This document shows positions 50,728 to 60,245 of a DNA stretch of 64,000 bases, piece after piece (the first letter of the stretch is position 1; each line of letters begins with the position of its first letter). Source of the DNA: Burkholderia pyrrocinia (GTDB taxonomy: Bacteria; Pseudomonadota; Gammaproteobacteria; Burkholderiales; Burkholderiaceae); contig NZ_CP011504.1 of NCBI RefSeq assembly GCF_001028665.1, forward strand, positions 1,860,001 to 1,924,000. The letters are read 5' to 3'. Position numbers and translations under genes: made by a program. The notes under the pieces were generated by a model. It did no database searches and was not told the origin of the DNA. It saw nothing but the letters and a program-made list of their open reading frames with translations.

Positions 50728-51837
50728 ATGAGCGCACTGCCGACACCCGACACCGAACCGCTGCGCATGCGCGCCGAACCGCTGCATGCATTCGTCGCGG
50801 CACTCTGGGAACGGGCCGGCAGCAGCGAGCGCGAGGCGCGGCTCGTCGCCGATCACCTGGTCGGCGCGAATCTCGCGGGCCACGATTCGCACGGGATCGG
50901 GATGATTCCGAACTACGTCGCATCGTGGCGGGAAGGGCAGTTGCAGTTGAACGGGCACGCGTCGATCGTCCGCGACGGCGGCGCGGTGCTGACGATCGAC
51001 GGCGGGCGCGGCTTCGGCCAGGTGATCGGGTTCGAGGCGATGGTCGAGGGGATCGAGCGCACGCGACGCATGGGCATCTGCGCGATCGGGCTGCGCGACG
51101 TGCATCACCTCGGCCGCATCGGGCACTGGGCCGAGCAGTGCGCACGCTCGGGGCTCGTGTCGTTCCATTTCGTCAACGTGCCGGGCGACCTGCTGGTCGC
51201 GCCGCTGCACGGCACCGATCCGCGCTTCGGCACCAACCCGTTCTGCGCCGCGTATCCGCGTGCGGGCCGGCCGCCGCTGCTGCTCGATTTCGCGACGAGC
51301 GCGATCGCGTACGGCAAGACGCGCGTTGCGTACAACCAGGGCAAGCACGTGCCGGCCGGGTCGCTGATCGACCATCGCGGCCAGCCGACCGACGATCCGG
51401 CCGTGATGCACGAGCAACCGTTCGGCGCGTTGCTGCCGTTCGGGCTGCACAAGGGGTATGCGCTGGCGGCGATGTGCGAGATCTTCGGCGGCGCGCTCGT
51501 CGGCGGGCATACGACGTACGGCGACACGCTGCAGAAGACGAGCGCGATCGTCAACGGGATGCTGTCGGTGCTGATCGATCCGAAAGCATTCGACGCGGCC
51601 GATGCCGAGCGCGAAGCCGATGCGTTCGTCGCGTGGGCGAAGGCGTCGCCGCAGGCCGGCGACGCGCCGGTGCAGGTGCCCGGCGAGCCGGAGGAAGCGA
51701 GCCGCGCCGCACGCGGCGCCGGCGGCATTCCGGTCGATCGCGCGACGTGGCGGCAGATTCGCGACAGCGCGGCGGCCGTCGGCTTCGATGACGCGGCGCT
51801 CGATGCATGGACGCAGCGCTGTATCGGCGCCGCCTGA
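50728..51837 (+). CDS. Ldh-family malate/lactate/ureidoglycolate-type dehydrogenase
   Basis: A protein of 369 residues of the Ldh_2 family, an NAD(P)-dependent 2-hydroxyacid dehydrogenase fold unrelated to Rossmann LDH. Blocks are NLAGHDSHGIGMIPNY with the catalytic His, IGLRDVHHLGRIGHWAE, GTNPFCAAYPR and LPFGLHKGYALAAMCEIFGG. It probably interconverts a 2-oxoacid and 2-hydroxyacid. The start at MSALPTPDTE is preferred over an in-frame ATG at 50692. A TfoX-domain gene follows 16 bases after the stop. Confidence 0.88.
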   Translation: MSALPTPDTEPLRMRAEPLHAFVAALWERAGSSEREARLVADHLVGANLAGHDSHGIGMIPNYVASWREGQLQLNGHASIVRDGGAVLTIDGGRGFGQVIGFEAMVEGIERTRRMGICAIGLRDVHHLGRIGHWAEQCARSGLVSFHFVNVPGDLLVAPLHGTDPRFGTNPFCAAYPRAGRPPLLLDFATSAIAYGKTRVAYNQGKHVPAGSLIDHRGQPTDDPAVMHEQPFGALLPFGLHKGYALAAMCEIFGGALVGGHTTYGDTLQKTSAIVNGMLSVLIDPKAFDAADAEREADAFVAWAKASPQAGDAPVQVPGEPEEASRAARGAGGIPVDRATWRQIRDSAAAVGFDDAALDAWTQRCIGAA

Positions 51838-51853
51838 GCGTCAAGGGCGGCCG

Positions 51854-52405
51854 ATGAGCTGGCAGGCGGACAAGGCGCACGGCGAGGAGATCGCGTACCA
51901 GATCGCGAGCCTCGGCCATATCGACGTCACGCGGTTCTTCAGCGGCGCCGCGCTGCGGCTCGACGGCGTGATGTTCGGATTCCTGGCGCGCGGGTCGCTG
52001 TTCCTGCGTGTCGACGACGTGAACCGTCCGGCGTTTGTCGCGGCGGGGATGGGGCCGTTCTCGTATTCGGGGCGCACGCGCACCATCGCGCTCGAGGGCT
52101 ACTACGAGACGCCGGCCGACGTGCTCGAGGATGCGGGCGCGCTGTTCGACTGGTGTCGCGGCGCGTATCGCGCGGCGCTGCTGGCGGGGCCGCCGAAGCG
52201 CAAGGCGAGGGCGGCGCCGAAGACGGCATCCGGGACGGCGTTGAAGCCTGCGCCGAAACCGGCATCGAAGACGGCGCCGAAACCCGCGTCGAAACCGACG
52301 ACGGGGCAGAAATCGAAACCGGCATCGAAACGGACTGCAAAGCCGTCTCCCGAAACGGCACCCAAACCGGCTTCGAAATCGTCGCCGACACGTAAGAAAT
52401 CCTAG
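51854..52405 (+). CDS. TfoX N-terminal-domain protein with Lys/Ala/Pro-rich tail
   Basis: A protein of 183 residues. Residues about 1-110 form a TfoX N-domain (ITRFFSGAALRLDG-like core, then VMFGFLARGSLFLRVDD and YYETPADVLEDAGALFDW). TfoX/Sxy proteins regulate competence genes. The last ~70 residues are low-complexity repeats of K-P-A-S-K and K-P-A-P-K type, resembling histone H1/HctB-like tails known in beta-proteobacteria. A DNA-binding or nucleoid role for the tail is inferred. The start lies 16 bases after the dehydrogenase stop. Confidence 0.82.
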   Translation: MSWQADKAHGEEIAYQIASLGHIDVTRFFSGAALRLDGVMFGFLARGSLFLRVDDVNRPAFVAAGMGPFSYSGRTRTIALEGYYETPADVLEDAGALFDWCRGAYRAALLAGPPKRKARAAPKTASGTALKPAPKPASKTAPKPASKPTTGQKSKPASKRTAKPSPETAPKPASKSSPTRKKS

Positions 52406-52596
52406 TGTCGATCGCGTGAAGCAACGGCTTCGCGATTTCTGCCTGCTTCACAACGGCGGCCCCGGCGTTTATGATCGGCGCGGACCGCGCTCGTGCCTGG
52501 CGCGACCCGCGCCGGCCTCGCCGCCGGCCCCGCGAACGGCGCATCGTACGCCGCGCGCGACGCTTCCCCACTCATCATTCCAGACGGAGACAGCCG

Positions 52597-53175
52597 ATGC
52601 TCGTCCTGATTCTCGGTTTAGCGATCTTCCTCGGTGTGCACTCGATCCGGATCATCGCCGACGGCTGGCGCTCCGCGATGATCGCGCGAATCGGCGAGAA
52701 AGGCTGGAAGGCCGGTTATGCGATCGCGTCGATCGTCGGCTTCGTGCTGATCGTCCGCGGCTACGGGATCGCGCGCGAGAGTGCGACGCTACTGTGGGTG
52801 TCGCCCGTCGGCGTGCGCCACCTCACCGGCATGTTGACCGCGATCGCGTTCGTGCTGATCGCCGCATCGTATGTACCGCGCAACCGGATCAAGACGCTCG
52901 TCGGGCACCCGATGCTGGCCGGCGTGATGGTCTGGGCGGTTGCGCACCTGCTCATGAACGGCACGGTGCACGCGGTCGTGCTGTTCGGCGCGTTCCTCGT
53001 GTGGTCGCTCGTCGATTTCGTCGTGTCGCGTACGCGCGATCGCCGCGACGGCGTTCGTTATCCGGCCGGTGGCCTGCCGGGCGACGCGGTGGCGATCATG
53101 GCCGGGCTCGTCGTGTGGGCCGTGTTCGCGGGGTTCCTGCACGGCTGGCTGATCGGCGTGCGGCCGTTCGGCTGA
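52597..53175 (+). CDS. NnrU-family membrane protein
   Basis: A protein of 192 residues with about six membrane segments and the family blocks LAIFLGVHSIRI, RHLTGMLTAIAFVLIAASYV and GHPMLAGVMVWAVAHLLMNG. NnrU-type proteins relate to NnrS/denitrification loci and isoprenoid-desaturating relatives, but the biochemical role is unclear. GGAGA about 9 bases before the start. It is a single gene. Confidence 0.86.
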   Translation: MLVLILGLAIFLGVHSIRIIADGWRSAMIARIGEKGWKAGYAIASIVGFVLIVRGYGIARESATLLWVSPVGVRHLTGMLTAIAFVLIAASYVPRNRIKTLVGHPMLAGVMVWAVAHLLMNGTVHAVVLFGAFLVWSLVDFVVSRTRDRRDGVRYPAGGLPGDAVAIMAGLVVWAVFAGFLHGWLIGVRPFG

Positions 53176-53308
53176 GCGGGCACGCCGGCCCAGACCGGCA
53201 GCCGCGGCAGGAAATCGTGGAGGATTGCGCCGAGCAGGATCGCTTTGTGCCGGGCCGCCGCCGATGAATCGGATTGACTGCCGCGGTGGCGGCAACGGTG
53301 TGCGTGGA

Positions 53309-54046
53309 TCAGATCGGCTTGACGAACAACCCGACGGTCAGCACCGCCCCGATGCAGACGATGCCGATCCGCAGCACGCGTTCGTTCACGCGCTGCAGCG
53401 CCCATGTGCCGAGCAGCCCGCCGACGATCGCACCGCCGCCGAGCGCGAGCGCCGCGCCCCAGTGCAGGTGCGGCGACGTCAGGAACAGCACGACGGCCGA
53501 CGCGTTCATCACGCCCGCGAGCGCGTTCTTCGTCGACATCGCGTGACGCGGCGACAGGCCGGCCATCGTCAGCGTCGCCATCATCAGGAAGCCGAGCCCG
53601 CCGCCGAAGTAACCGCCGTAGATCGCGATCATGAACTGCGAGATCGCGGCGGGCACGGCGCCGAGGTGCGCCTTGCCTTCGCTCGGCTTGCGGAAAAAGC
53701 TGCCCCACGCGAACACGATCGTCGCGAACAGCACGAGCCACGGCACGAGGCGCGAGAAGATCGACGAAGGCGTCTTCAACAACAGCAGCCCGCCGAGCGC
53801 GCCGCCGACCACGCTGATCGCGAACAGCGCGCGAAACGACAGCTTGCCGGCTCCGCGCACCATGTTTCGGCTTGCCCAGCCGGTCGTGACCTGCGCGGGA
53901 AACAGCGCGACCGTCGACGTGATGTTCGCCGCGAGCGGCGACATGCCCGACACGATCAGCGCGGGCAGCGTGACGAACGAGCCGCCGCCGGCGAGGGTGT
54001 TCTGCAGGCCGGCCCAGAGGCCGGCGAGGATGACGAGGGCGAGCAT
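53309..54046 (-). CDS. TSUP (TauE/SafE) family anion exporter
   Basis: About 245 residues with seven to eight membrane segments and the paired TauE motifs AGLWAGLQNTLAGGGSFVTL and IAIYGGYFGGGLGFLMMA. Members export sulfite, sulfonates or other organic anions. The start at MLALVILAGL directly begins the first helix; an upstream in-frame GTG at 54109 would add a 21-residue polar extension and is less likely. It is a single gene converging with NnrU. Confidence 0.88.
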   Translation of the reverse strand: MLALVILAGLWAGLQNTLAGGGSFVTLPALIVSGMSPLAANITSTVALFPAQVTTGWASRNMVRGAGKLSFRALFAISVVGGALGGLLLLKTPSSIFSRLVPWLVLFATIVFAWGSFFRKPSEGKAHLGAVPAAISQFMIAIYGGYFGGGLGFLMMATLTMAGLSPRHAMSTKNALAGVMNASAVVLFLTSPHLHWGAALALGGGAIVGGLLGTWALQRVNERVLRIGIVCIGAVLTVGLFVKPI

Positions 54047-54337
54047 CGGTGCGAAACGGGGAGGTGGCTGGGCTCGCTTGCCGGAAGCGGGCAGGCGCGG
54101 CGGACGCACGATGGTAATGCAGGATCGGGGGCGCGGGAAGGAAGAGCGCGGCGGGATAATCCGGGGAGCCGATGCAGAGCGTCCGTCGCGTCGTGGCGCG
54201 GTCGAACGTGCCGGCCGGATTCGGCACGGCGGCGGTTCCGGCCAGGAAAGCCCGATTTAACGCTTCATTACGATGGGCTTAACTGAAAGATGCTAAATTC
54301 GCCCATCGATATCTCATAAAGCGGAAAGGGCAGACAG

Positions 54338-54769
54338 ATGCTGAAGAAATTGGCCGGGATGGCAGTGGTGGTCGGTGCGACGGCGGTGGCGTCGTTGCCT
54401 GCCGTGGCAGGCGACACGAACAATGCACTGGGCGGCGCGCTGGGTGGCGTCGCGGGCGCGGCGGTCGGCAACGCGGTTGGCGGAAGCACGGGTGCCATCA
54501 TCGGCGGCGCCGTGGGCGGTGGTGCAGGCGGTGCGGTGACGTCGAACAAGCGCGAACGCACGGGCGCTGTCGTCGGCGGCGCACTGGGCGGCGGCGCGGG
54601 CGCCGCTGCGGGCAACGCAATGGGCGGCACGGCCGGCAGCCTCGTCGGCGCCGCGGTGGGCGGAGGCGCGGGTGCGGCGCTGGGCGGCCACGTGTCGCGC
54701 AACAACTCGCGTTCCAACGATCATTACCACGGCAACAAGCACAAGAAGCGCTACAAGCACGAAGACTGA
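54338..54769 (+). CDS. Glycine-zipper surface protein
   Basis: A protein of 143 residues. The signal peptide (MLKKLAGMAVVVGATAVA, cleavage near AVAG) is followed by three or four glycine-zipper blocks (GGALGGVAGAAVGNAVGG and similar) that would insert in a membrane. It ends in a His/Lys/Asn-rich hydrophilic tail. Related proteins are outer-membrane or periplasmic and often stress-induced. The AGCGG sequence upstream gives a modest ribosome site. No precise function is known. Confidence 0.83.
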   Translation: MLKKLAGMAVVVGATAVASLPAVAGDTNNALGGALGGVAGAAVGNAVGGSTGAIIGGAVGGGAGGAVTSNKRERTGAVVGGALGGGAGAAAGNAMGGTAGSLVGAAVGGGAGAALGGHVSRNNSRSNDHYHGNKHKKRYKHED

Positions 54770-54926
54770 CCGGCGGGTCGCCGGCGAGCCGCAGTAGGGC
54801 GAGCGAACGGCGACCACGCACACGGCATCGCAATGTCCCCGGCGCTTCCCCGGCGAGCGCCGATGGCGCCGGGTAGCAGGGCACGCCTCCGTGATCGCCG
54901 TGCATGAATGGCGATCACGGAGGCGG

Positions 54927-55601
54927 TCAATCCGTCATTCCGTCTTCGGTGATCAGCGCGTTGAGCACCAGGTCCGAAATGGTGCGGTAAGCCGCGTCGA
55001 AATCGTCGCTTCCGAGCGTGCGCTTGCCGAGCACCAGCAGCATCTGGGGGGCGAAATCCGCATACGCCTGCGTGGCGGCCCAGATCAGGAAGAACAGGTG
55101 CTCCGCATCGACCTGCCTGACCTTGCCTTCCGCGATCCAGCGTTCGAGCACCCGGATGTCGTCGCGCAACACCGGAATCAGTTGCTTGCGGATTTCCTTT
55201 CCGTAGGTCTTTGCCCCGCCGATGATCTCCAGCGCAAACACCCGCGATCCATGCGGGCGATTTCTGGAGAATTCGAGTTTCGCCCGGATATAGGCCGACA
55301 TCGCTTCCGCGGGCTCGCGATCGGGCGCCGCAAACTCCAGCATCCTGCCGAGCCAGTCCCGCAATACGTCGTCCAGCACGCGTTTGTAGAGCGCCAGCTT
55401 GGTGGGGAAGTAGTACATCAGGTTCTGCTTCGACAAGCCGGCGGCCGCTGCGATCGTCGCAACGGAACTCCCCTCGAATCCGTACGTGGAAAACGATGCT
55501 TCGGCCGCGGCGAGAATGGCCGCCTCGAGCGTGTCGCGCAGCGCTTCCCGCCGGCCGTGGGGCCGGACGGGCGTTCCTGCAGTCGGCCCGGACGGGTTCA
55601 T
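54927..55601 (-). CDS. RutR-like TetR-family regulator
   Basis: A protein of 224 residues. The helix-turn-helix lies at about residues 25-70 (ILAAAEASFSTYGFEGSSVA, IAAAAGLSKQNLMYYFPTK). The C-terminal domain resembles RutR, the uracil-responsive regulator of pyrimidine use in enterobacteria. It is encoded 43 bases downstream of codA in the same direction, so a role in controlling cytosine/pyrimidine catabolism is likely. The start at MNPSGPTAGT is chosen over 55631, which would overlap the 3' region of codA more closely. Confidence 0.85.
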   Translation of the reverse strand: MNPSGPTAGTPVRPHGRREALRDTLEAAILAAAEASFSTYGFEGSSVATIAAAAGLSKQNLMYYFPTKLALYKRVLDDVLRDWLGRMLEFAAPDREPAEAMSAYIRAKLEFSRNRPHGSRVFALEIIGGAKTYGKEIRKQLIPVLRDDIRVLERWIAEGKVRQVDAEHLFFLIWAATQAYADFAPQMLLVLGKRTLGSDDFDAAYRTISDLVLNALITEDGMTD

Positions 55602-55644
55602 CGCTTTGCTTCCACAAGCATGTCGGCCCAAAGTCGTCGCACGC

Positions 55645-56898
55645 TCAACGCGTGCCCGCTTCAGGATACGTGATGCGTTCGGGCGCGCGCTGCATGATGA
55701 CCTTCCCGGCGCGCAGCGACGTTCGCACCTTTGCCTGTTTGCGTATCACTTCATAGTCGCCATCCGCGTCGAGGATCAGCAGATTGGCCGGCCGCCCGAC
55801 GGCGATGCCGTAACGATCGCCCAGCGACATCGCATGTGCGCTGTGCTCGGTGACGAAGTCGAGGCATCGCTGCAGGTCTTCATAACCGAGCATGTGGCAC
55901 ACGTGCAGGCCGACGTCGAGGATGCGCAGGATGTTGCCGTTGCCGACGGGGTACCACGGATCCTTGATCGAATCCTGGCCGAAGCACACGTTGATGCCGG
56001 CGCGATCGAGTTCCGCCACACGCGTGATGCCGCGTCGTTTCGGGTAGGTGTCGAAACGCCCCTGCAGGTGAATGCTTTCGGTCGGACACGAAACGAAATG
56101 GATTTCCGAGCGCTTCAGCAAGCGGAACAGCTTCGAACAGTACGCGTTGTCGTAGGACCCCATCGCGGTCGTGTGGCTCGCGGTGACGCGCTTGCCCATC
56201 CCGCGCACCCGCGCTTCCTCGGCGAGCACCTCCAGGAAGCGCGAATGCGGATCGTCGGTTTCGTCGCAGTGGACATCGACAAGGCAGCCCTTGCGTTCCG
56301 CGAGATCCATCAGGAACTTGATCGAGCTCACGCCCTGGTCGCGGGTGTTCTCGAAATGCGGAATGCCGCCGACGACGTCGGCGCCCATGTCGATCGCGCG
56401 CTCCATCAGCCCCCTTCCGTTCTCGAACGACTCGATGCCCTCCTGAGGGAACGCGACGATCTGCAGGTCGATGAGATCGCGTGCCTCGTCCCTGACCTCG
56501 AGCATCGCCTTCAATGCGGCGAGCGTGTGATCGGTGACGTCCACATGCGTGCGCACGTGCTGGATGCCGTTGTCGCGCAACATCCCGATCGTGGTGTGGG
56601 CGCGGGCTTTCGTGTCGTCATGGGTAATGGTGGCCTTGCGCTGGCCCCACCGCTCGATGCCTTCGAACAGCGTGCCGCTCATGTTCCATTCGGGTTCGCC
56701 GGCGGTCAGCGTCGCATCCAGGTGGATATGCGGTTCGACCAGCGGCGGGATGACGAGATTGCTGCCCGCGTCGATGACGTCGTCCCCTTGCAGCGCCAGC
56801 GGCGACGGCTGGAGGTCGATGCCGCGAATCGTGTCCGCATCGATGTCGATCGTGAAGAGGCCGCTACGGCCGCGCAACCTGGCGTTGATGATTTTCAT
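55645..56898 (-). CDS. codA: Cytosine deaminase
   Basis: A protein of 417 residues of the amidohydrolase superfamily. Metal ligands are visible in EPHIHLD (His57, His59), HCDET and SHTTAMGSYD, and the catalytic Asp is in CFGQDSIKDPWY, all as in CodA. It converts cytosine to uracil plus ammonia in the cytoplasm. Its start lies 44 bases after the codB stop, giving a codB-codA-rutR-like leftward operon. The start MKIINARLRG matches the family N-terminus. Confidence 0.94.
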   Translation of the reverse strand: MKIINARLRGRSGLFTIDIDADTIRGIDLQPSPLALQGDDVIDAGSNLVIPPLVEPHIHLDATLTAGEPEWNMSGTLFEGIERWGQRKATITHDDTKARAHTTIGMLRDNGIQHVRTHVDVTDHTLAALKAMLEVRDEARDLIDLQIVAFPQEGIESFENGRGLMERAIDMGADVVGGIPHFENTRDQGVSSIKFLMDLAERKGCLVDVHCDETDDPHSRFLEVLAEEARVRGMGKRVTASHTTAMGSYDNAYCSKLFRLLKRSEIHFVSCPTESIHLQGRFDTYPKRRGITRVAELDRAGINVCFGQDSIKDPWYPVGNGNILRILDVGLHVCHMLGYEDLQRCLDFVTEHSAHAMSLGDRYGIAVGRPANLLILDADGDYEVIRKQAKVRTSLRAGKVIMQRAPERITYPEAGTR

Positions 56899-56942
56899 GA
56901 GAGATCCTGTTGTTCGGGGGACCGGGAGGGCGAGCAGCGGAA

Positions 56943-58238
56943 TCATTCACCCTGGACGGACGGTTCGCGCGAGAACGCGCGGGCAAGCTGCAGCAGCACG
57001 ATGTAGGCGGCGGCGGACGCCGCGATGCCGACGATCGGCGCGATCCACGGCGACGTATAGGCGAGTGCGGCGCCGATTGCATACGCGGCCAGGCCAACCA
57101 GATTGAAGCGCGGAAGGCGTGCGGTGGCAAGCGACGGGTATGTTCCGCGATGGCGGTACCAGTAGTCCGCCATGATCACGCCGCCGACGGGCGGGATGAT
57201 CGAGCCGAGCAGCACCAGGAACGGAATCAGCAACTCGTACATCCCGCCGACCGCGAGCACGATGCCGATCGCCGCGCCCACGAGGACGAGCGTGCGGCGC
57301 CGTTCGGTGCGCAGCAGATGGCATCCGGCGGCCGCCACGTTGTACATCGTCGGCCCCTGGATGGTCCAGAGATTGAGGCACAGCATCACGACCGCTGCGA
57401 TCGACAGGCCCTGCAGCATCATCACTTCGACGATGTCCGCTTGCTGATAGACGATCGCGCAGTACGCGCCCGCGATGATCATCAGGCCGTTGCCCGCGAA
57501 GAATCCGATCATGCTGGCCGACACGGCGCTGCGCGCGCTGCGTGCGAGGCGCGTCCAGTTGGTTGCCTGGGTGGCGCCGCTGGCAAAGGTGCCGATGACC
57601 ATCGTCACGGCCGCCGAGAACTGCATCGGATGAGACGGCACGACGTGCGTGAGGCCGGCCCAGCCGCCGATTTCGCGGGTGGCGATCCACATCGACGTCA
57701 TCAGAAGCACGAACATCAACGGCACGGAGACGCGCGACAGCACATCCATGCCGCGATAGCCGATGATGGCCGTGATCGAAAATCCGAAACCGAAGAGGAT
57801 CATCAACGGCGTGGTAACGGAGGCCGGCCACCCCAGCAGCTTGACCAATACGATGGCCACCGTTGCGGTGCCCCATGCGTACCAGCCGAGTTCGGCGAAG
57901 CCGAGCAGGAAATCGGACAGCTTGCTGCCGACTTCGCCAAAGCAGAATCGTCCCATCAGCACCGCATTCAGGCCGCTGCGGGCGGCGATCCACGCCAGCG
58001 AAGCCGCATAGGCGGCGAGCAACAGGTTTCCGATCACGGCGATCTGGATCATGCTGACGACGTCGAAGGCGACACCGATCTTGCCGCCGGCAAACATCGT
58101 TCCCGTGAAGAACGTGAAACTCAACAACACCATCGTGATCGACAGGAATCCGGTGCGTTTCTCGCGCGGGACTTCGCTTAGCGAGAATTCTCCGTGATCC
58201 GATGCGGCCTTCGGGCGTGAATCCTGGTTCGTGGGCAT
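56943..58238 (-). CDS. codB: Cytosine permease (NCS1 family)
   Basis: A protein of 431 residues with about twelve membrane helices and NCS1 landmarks: FFTGTMFAGGKIGVAFD near helix 1, NLLLAAYAASLAWIAARSG, and FGFGFSITAIIGYRGMD. It imports cytosine (possibly other nucleobases) by ion symport. It is the first gene of a leftward operon with codA and a RutR-like regulator. A long gap to the divergent LysR gene should contain the promoter. Confidence 0.92.
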   Translation of the reverse strand: MPTNQDSRPKAASDHGEFSLSEVPREKRTGFLSITMVLLSFTFFTGTMFAGGKIGVAFDVVSMIQIAVIGNLLLAAYAASLAWIAARSGLNAVLMGRFCFGEVGSKLSDFLLGFAELGWYAWGTATVAIVLVKLLGWPASVTTPLMILFGFGFSITAIIGYRGMDVLSRVSVPLMFVLLMTSMWIATREIGGWAGLTHVVPSHPMQFSAAVTMVIGTFASGATQATNWTRLARSARSAVSASMIGFFAGNGLMIIAGAYCAIVYQQADIVEVMMLQGLSIAAVVMLCLNLWTIQGPTMYNVAAAGCHLLRTERRRTLVLVGAAIGIVLAVGGMYELLIPFLVLLGSIIPPVGGVIMADYWYRHRGTYPSLATARLPRFNLVGLAAYAIGAALAYTSPWIAPIVGIAASAAAYIVLLQLARAFSREPSVQGE

Positions 58239-59041
58239 CTTGTCTCCCGGTCAGGGATTGGGTTGGGTCTGAAAGGGTTTGCGGGGGCCGTGCCTGGATG
58301 AATGACGCGCTGTTTCAGCGCGTCATTCTCTCTGGCCAAAATTTTGACAAGCGTAAAAATCTGAAGCGGGGAACGGGACGAAGCATCACCGGACTTGGTG
58401 AAATGCCGATCGAGTCGCAAAAGGGGCGTGCCGGACAATCACGCGGATTTTCCCGGATCGCGGGAAGACCTGCGCGAATCGCCCGATCGGGATTTGTTTC
58501 GTGAAACATATGCGCGCCAAAACGGAATATCGGTGTGAAAGTCAATAGAGGAGTCTAAAAGTTCTGTAATTCGATCCCGATGCGCGGAATGTGCCGTGCT
58601 TTGCGCGGAAGCCGTGCCGGCGGGCCCGGCCACGCAGCGCCCGGTGAGGCCCGCGCTGGCTTTGCCGCGGCGGGCTTTGCTTCACCGGCCGGCTTGCGTG
58701 CGCGATGCGCGGATCGACGCAATCGAATCGGTTTGTTTTATTGTTCATTCGCGCACATCGTTTCATTTAAACCGGATACGCATCGCGTCCGGTTGCGATT
58801 TATTGCAGCGCGGTGCACAATCGTTCACAAGTGCAATAAATCCGCAGCGGATTTTCTCAGCGGCACGAATACTCCCCGCCATTCACTGCACGCCATTTCG
58901 GCGGGCGCACGATCGTGCGTCAGGCTCGGCGGCGCGACTGCCGATTTCCGGTATATCGCGAATCACGGAGCACATACGCCCGAGGCACGATGCCGTTGGC
59001 CCATCGGCCGGCCGGTCCCGACAGTACAGCATGGGCGCAAC
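58239..59041. other. 803-bp intergenic region between divergent codB and a LysR gene
   Basis: No convincing gene is seen, though open frames continue upstream of the LysR start. The stretch 58500-58860 is more AT-rich than usual and contains GAAACATATG and TTTATTGTTCATTCGCGC. It probably holds both promoters. I see no repeat or strong palindrome. Confidence 0.5.
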
Positions 59042-59956
59042 ATGGCGACTTCCATCGACCTCAATCTTCTCGTCGTTCTGGACGCATTGCTGTCCGAGAA
59101 CAGCGTCGTGGGCGCGGCCAACGCGCTCGGCCTCAGTCCGTCCGCACTCAGCCGCTCGCTTGCGCGGCTGCGGGTGATGACGGGCGACCCGTTGCTGGTG
59201 CGGGCAGGGCGCGATCTCGTCCCGACCCCGCGCGCGCTCGAGTTGCGCGACAGGGTGCATGCGCTCGTCATGGAGGCGCAGTCGGTCATGTGCCCGTGCG
59301 AACGGGTCGACATGAGTACGCTCAAGCGCACGTTCTCGATTCGCGCGAACGAGGCATTCGTCGAGACGTTCGCGCCGGCGCTGCTCGAACACGCGTCGCG
59401 CACCGCGCCCGACGTGCGGCTGCGCTTCGCGCCCAAACCCAACAAGCATGTCGATGCGCTGCGCAACGGCGACATCGATCTCGAAGTCGGCGTGATCGGC
59501 CAGGCCGGCCCGGAGCTGCGCGTGCAGGCGCTGTTTCGCGACCGCTTCATCGGCGTGGTCCGCGCGGATCATCCGCTGGCGACCGGCGAAATCACGCCGC
59601 AACGCTTCGCGTCGTTTCCGCAAGTGGGCGTGTCGCGCCGCGGGCAGTTCAACGGCCCGATCGATACGCTGCTCGATGCCGTCGGCATCGCGCGCTCGGT
59701 GACCACCGTCGTGTCGAGCTTCCCGACCGCGCTGTCGCTCGCGCGCAGCTCGGACTTCGTCGCCAGCGTGCCGGAGCGGCAGACCGAGCGGTCCCGCGTC
59801 GGCATGTACAGCTTTACGCTGCCGCTGCCGATCGCGGACCTGACCGTCTCGCAGATCTGGCACCCGCGTTTCGATCGCGACCCCGCGCATCGCTGGCTGC
59901 GCGATTGCGTGCGCAGTATCTGCGCGCCGCGCGTGGCCGACGCGATCGCCCGCTAG
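59042..59956 (+). CDS. LysR-family regulator, NodD-like group
   Basis: A protein of 304 residues. The winged helix-turn-helix (about 5-63) is DLNLLVVLDALLSENSVVGA and LSPSALSRSLARLR, followed by a LysR ligand domain with PLLVRAGRDLVPTPRA. It resembles the NodD/SyrM-like subgroup. It is divergent from codB by a long gap and upstream of the thioesterase/DAHP synthase region. Its target is not clear from position; it might act on either side. Confidence 0.88.
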   Translation: MATSIDLNLLVVLDALLSENSVVGAANALGLSPSALSRSLARLRVMTGDPLLVRAGRDLVPTPRALELRDRVHALVMEAQSVMCPCERVDMSTLKRTFSIRANEAFVETFAPALLEHASRTAPDVRLRFAPKPNKHVDALRNGDIDLEVGVIGQAGPELRVQALFRDRFIGVVRADHPLATGEITPQRFASFPQVGVSRRGQFNGPIDTLLDAVGIARSVTTVVSSFPTALSLARSSDFVASVPERQTERSRVGMYSFTLPLPIADLTVSQIWHPRFDRDPAHRWLRDCVRSICAPRVADAIAR

Positions 59957-60011
59957 TCGCGCAGTCGCTTCGATGTGACGCGTCATGCAACCCTGGTGGC
60001 GCGCGTCAACG

Positions 60012-60215
60012 TCATTGATATATTGCGTTTCGCGCATCTTCCGAAGCGTAAATCGATTCGGTATGCTCGATTCCGTTCGGACAACAATGGAGATAATAGG
60101 CAGGGCGTTTGTTGCTTTTGAATTCGCCGAACATTCGTGACGCCTTTAAATAATAAATATCCAATCCGAGGGGTATGTGAATCGAGGTGAACATTGGAAA
60201 TCGTGAATCTGACAT
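60012..60215 (-). CDS. Possible 67-residue hypothetical protein
   Basis: This frame encodes 67 residues with protein-like composition (FTSIHIPLGLDIYYLKASRM, KRPAYYLHCCPNGIEH) inside AT-richer DNA, where chance open frames are shorter. No signal or membrane segment and no family was recognised. An alternative start is the internal Met at residue 8. It is divergent from the HTH-only LuxR gene. No clear ribosome site is seen, so coding status is uncertain. Confidence 0.45.
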   Translation of the reverse strand: MSDSRFPMFTSIHIPLGLDIYYLKASRMFGEFKSNKRPAYYLHCCPNGIEHTESIYASEDARNAIYQ

Positions 60216-60245
60216 ATTGGCGTCTTGTTCTGGATGGGGATACGA

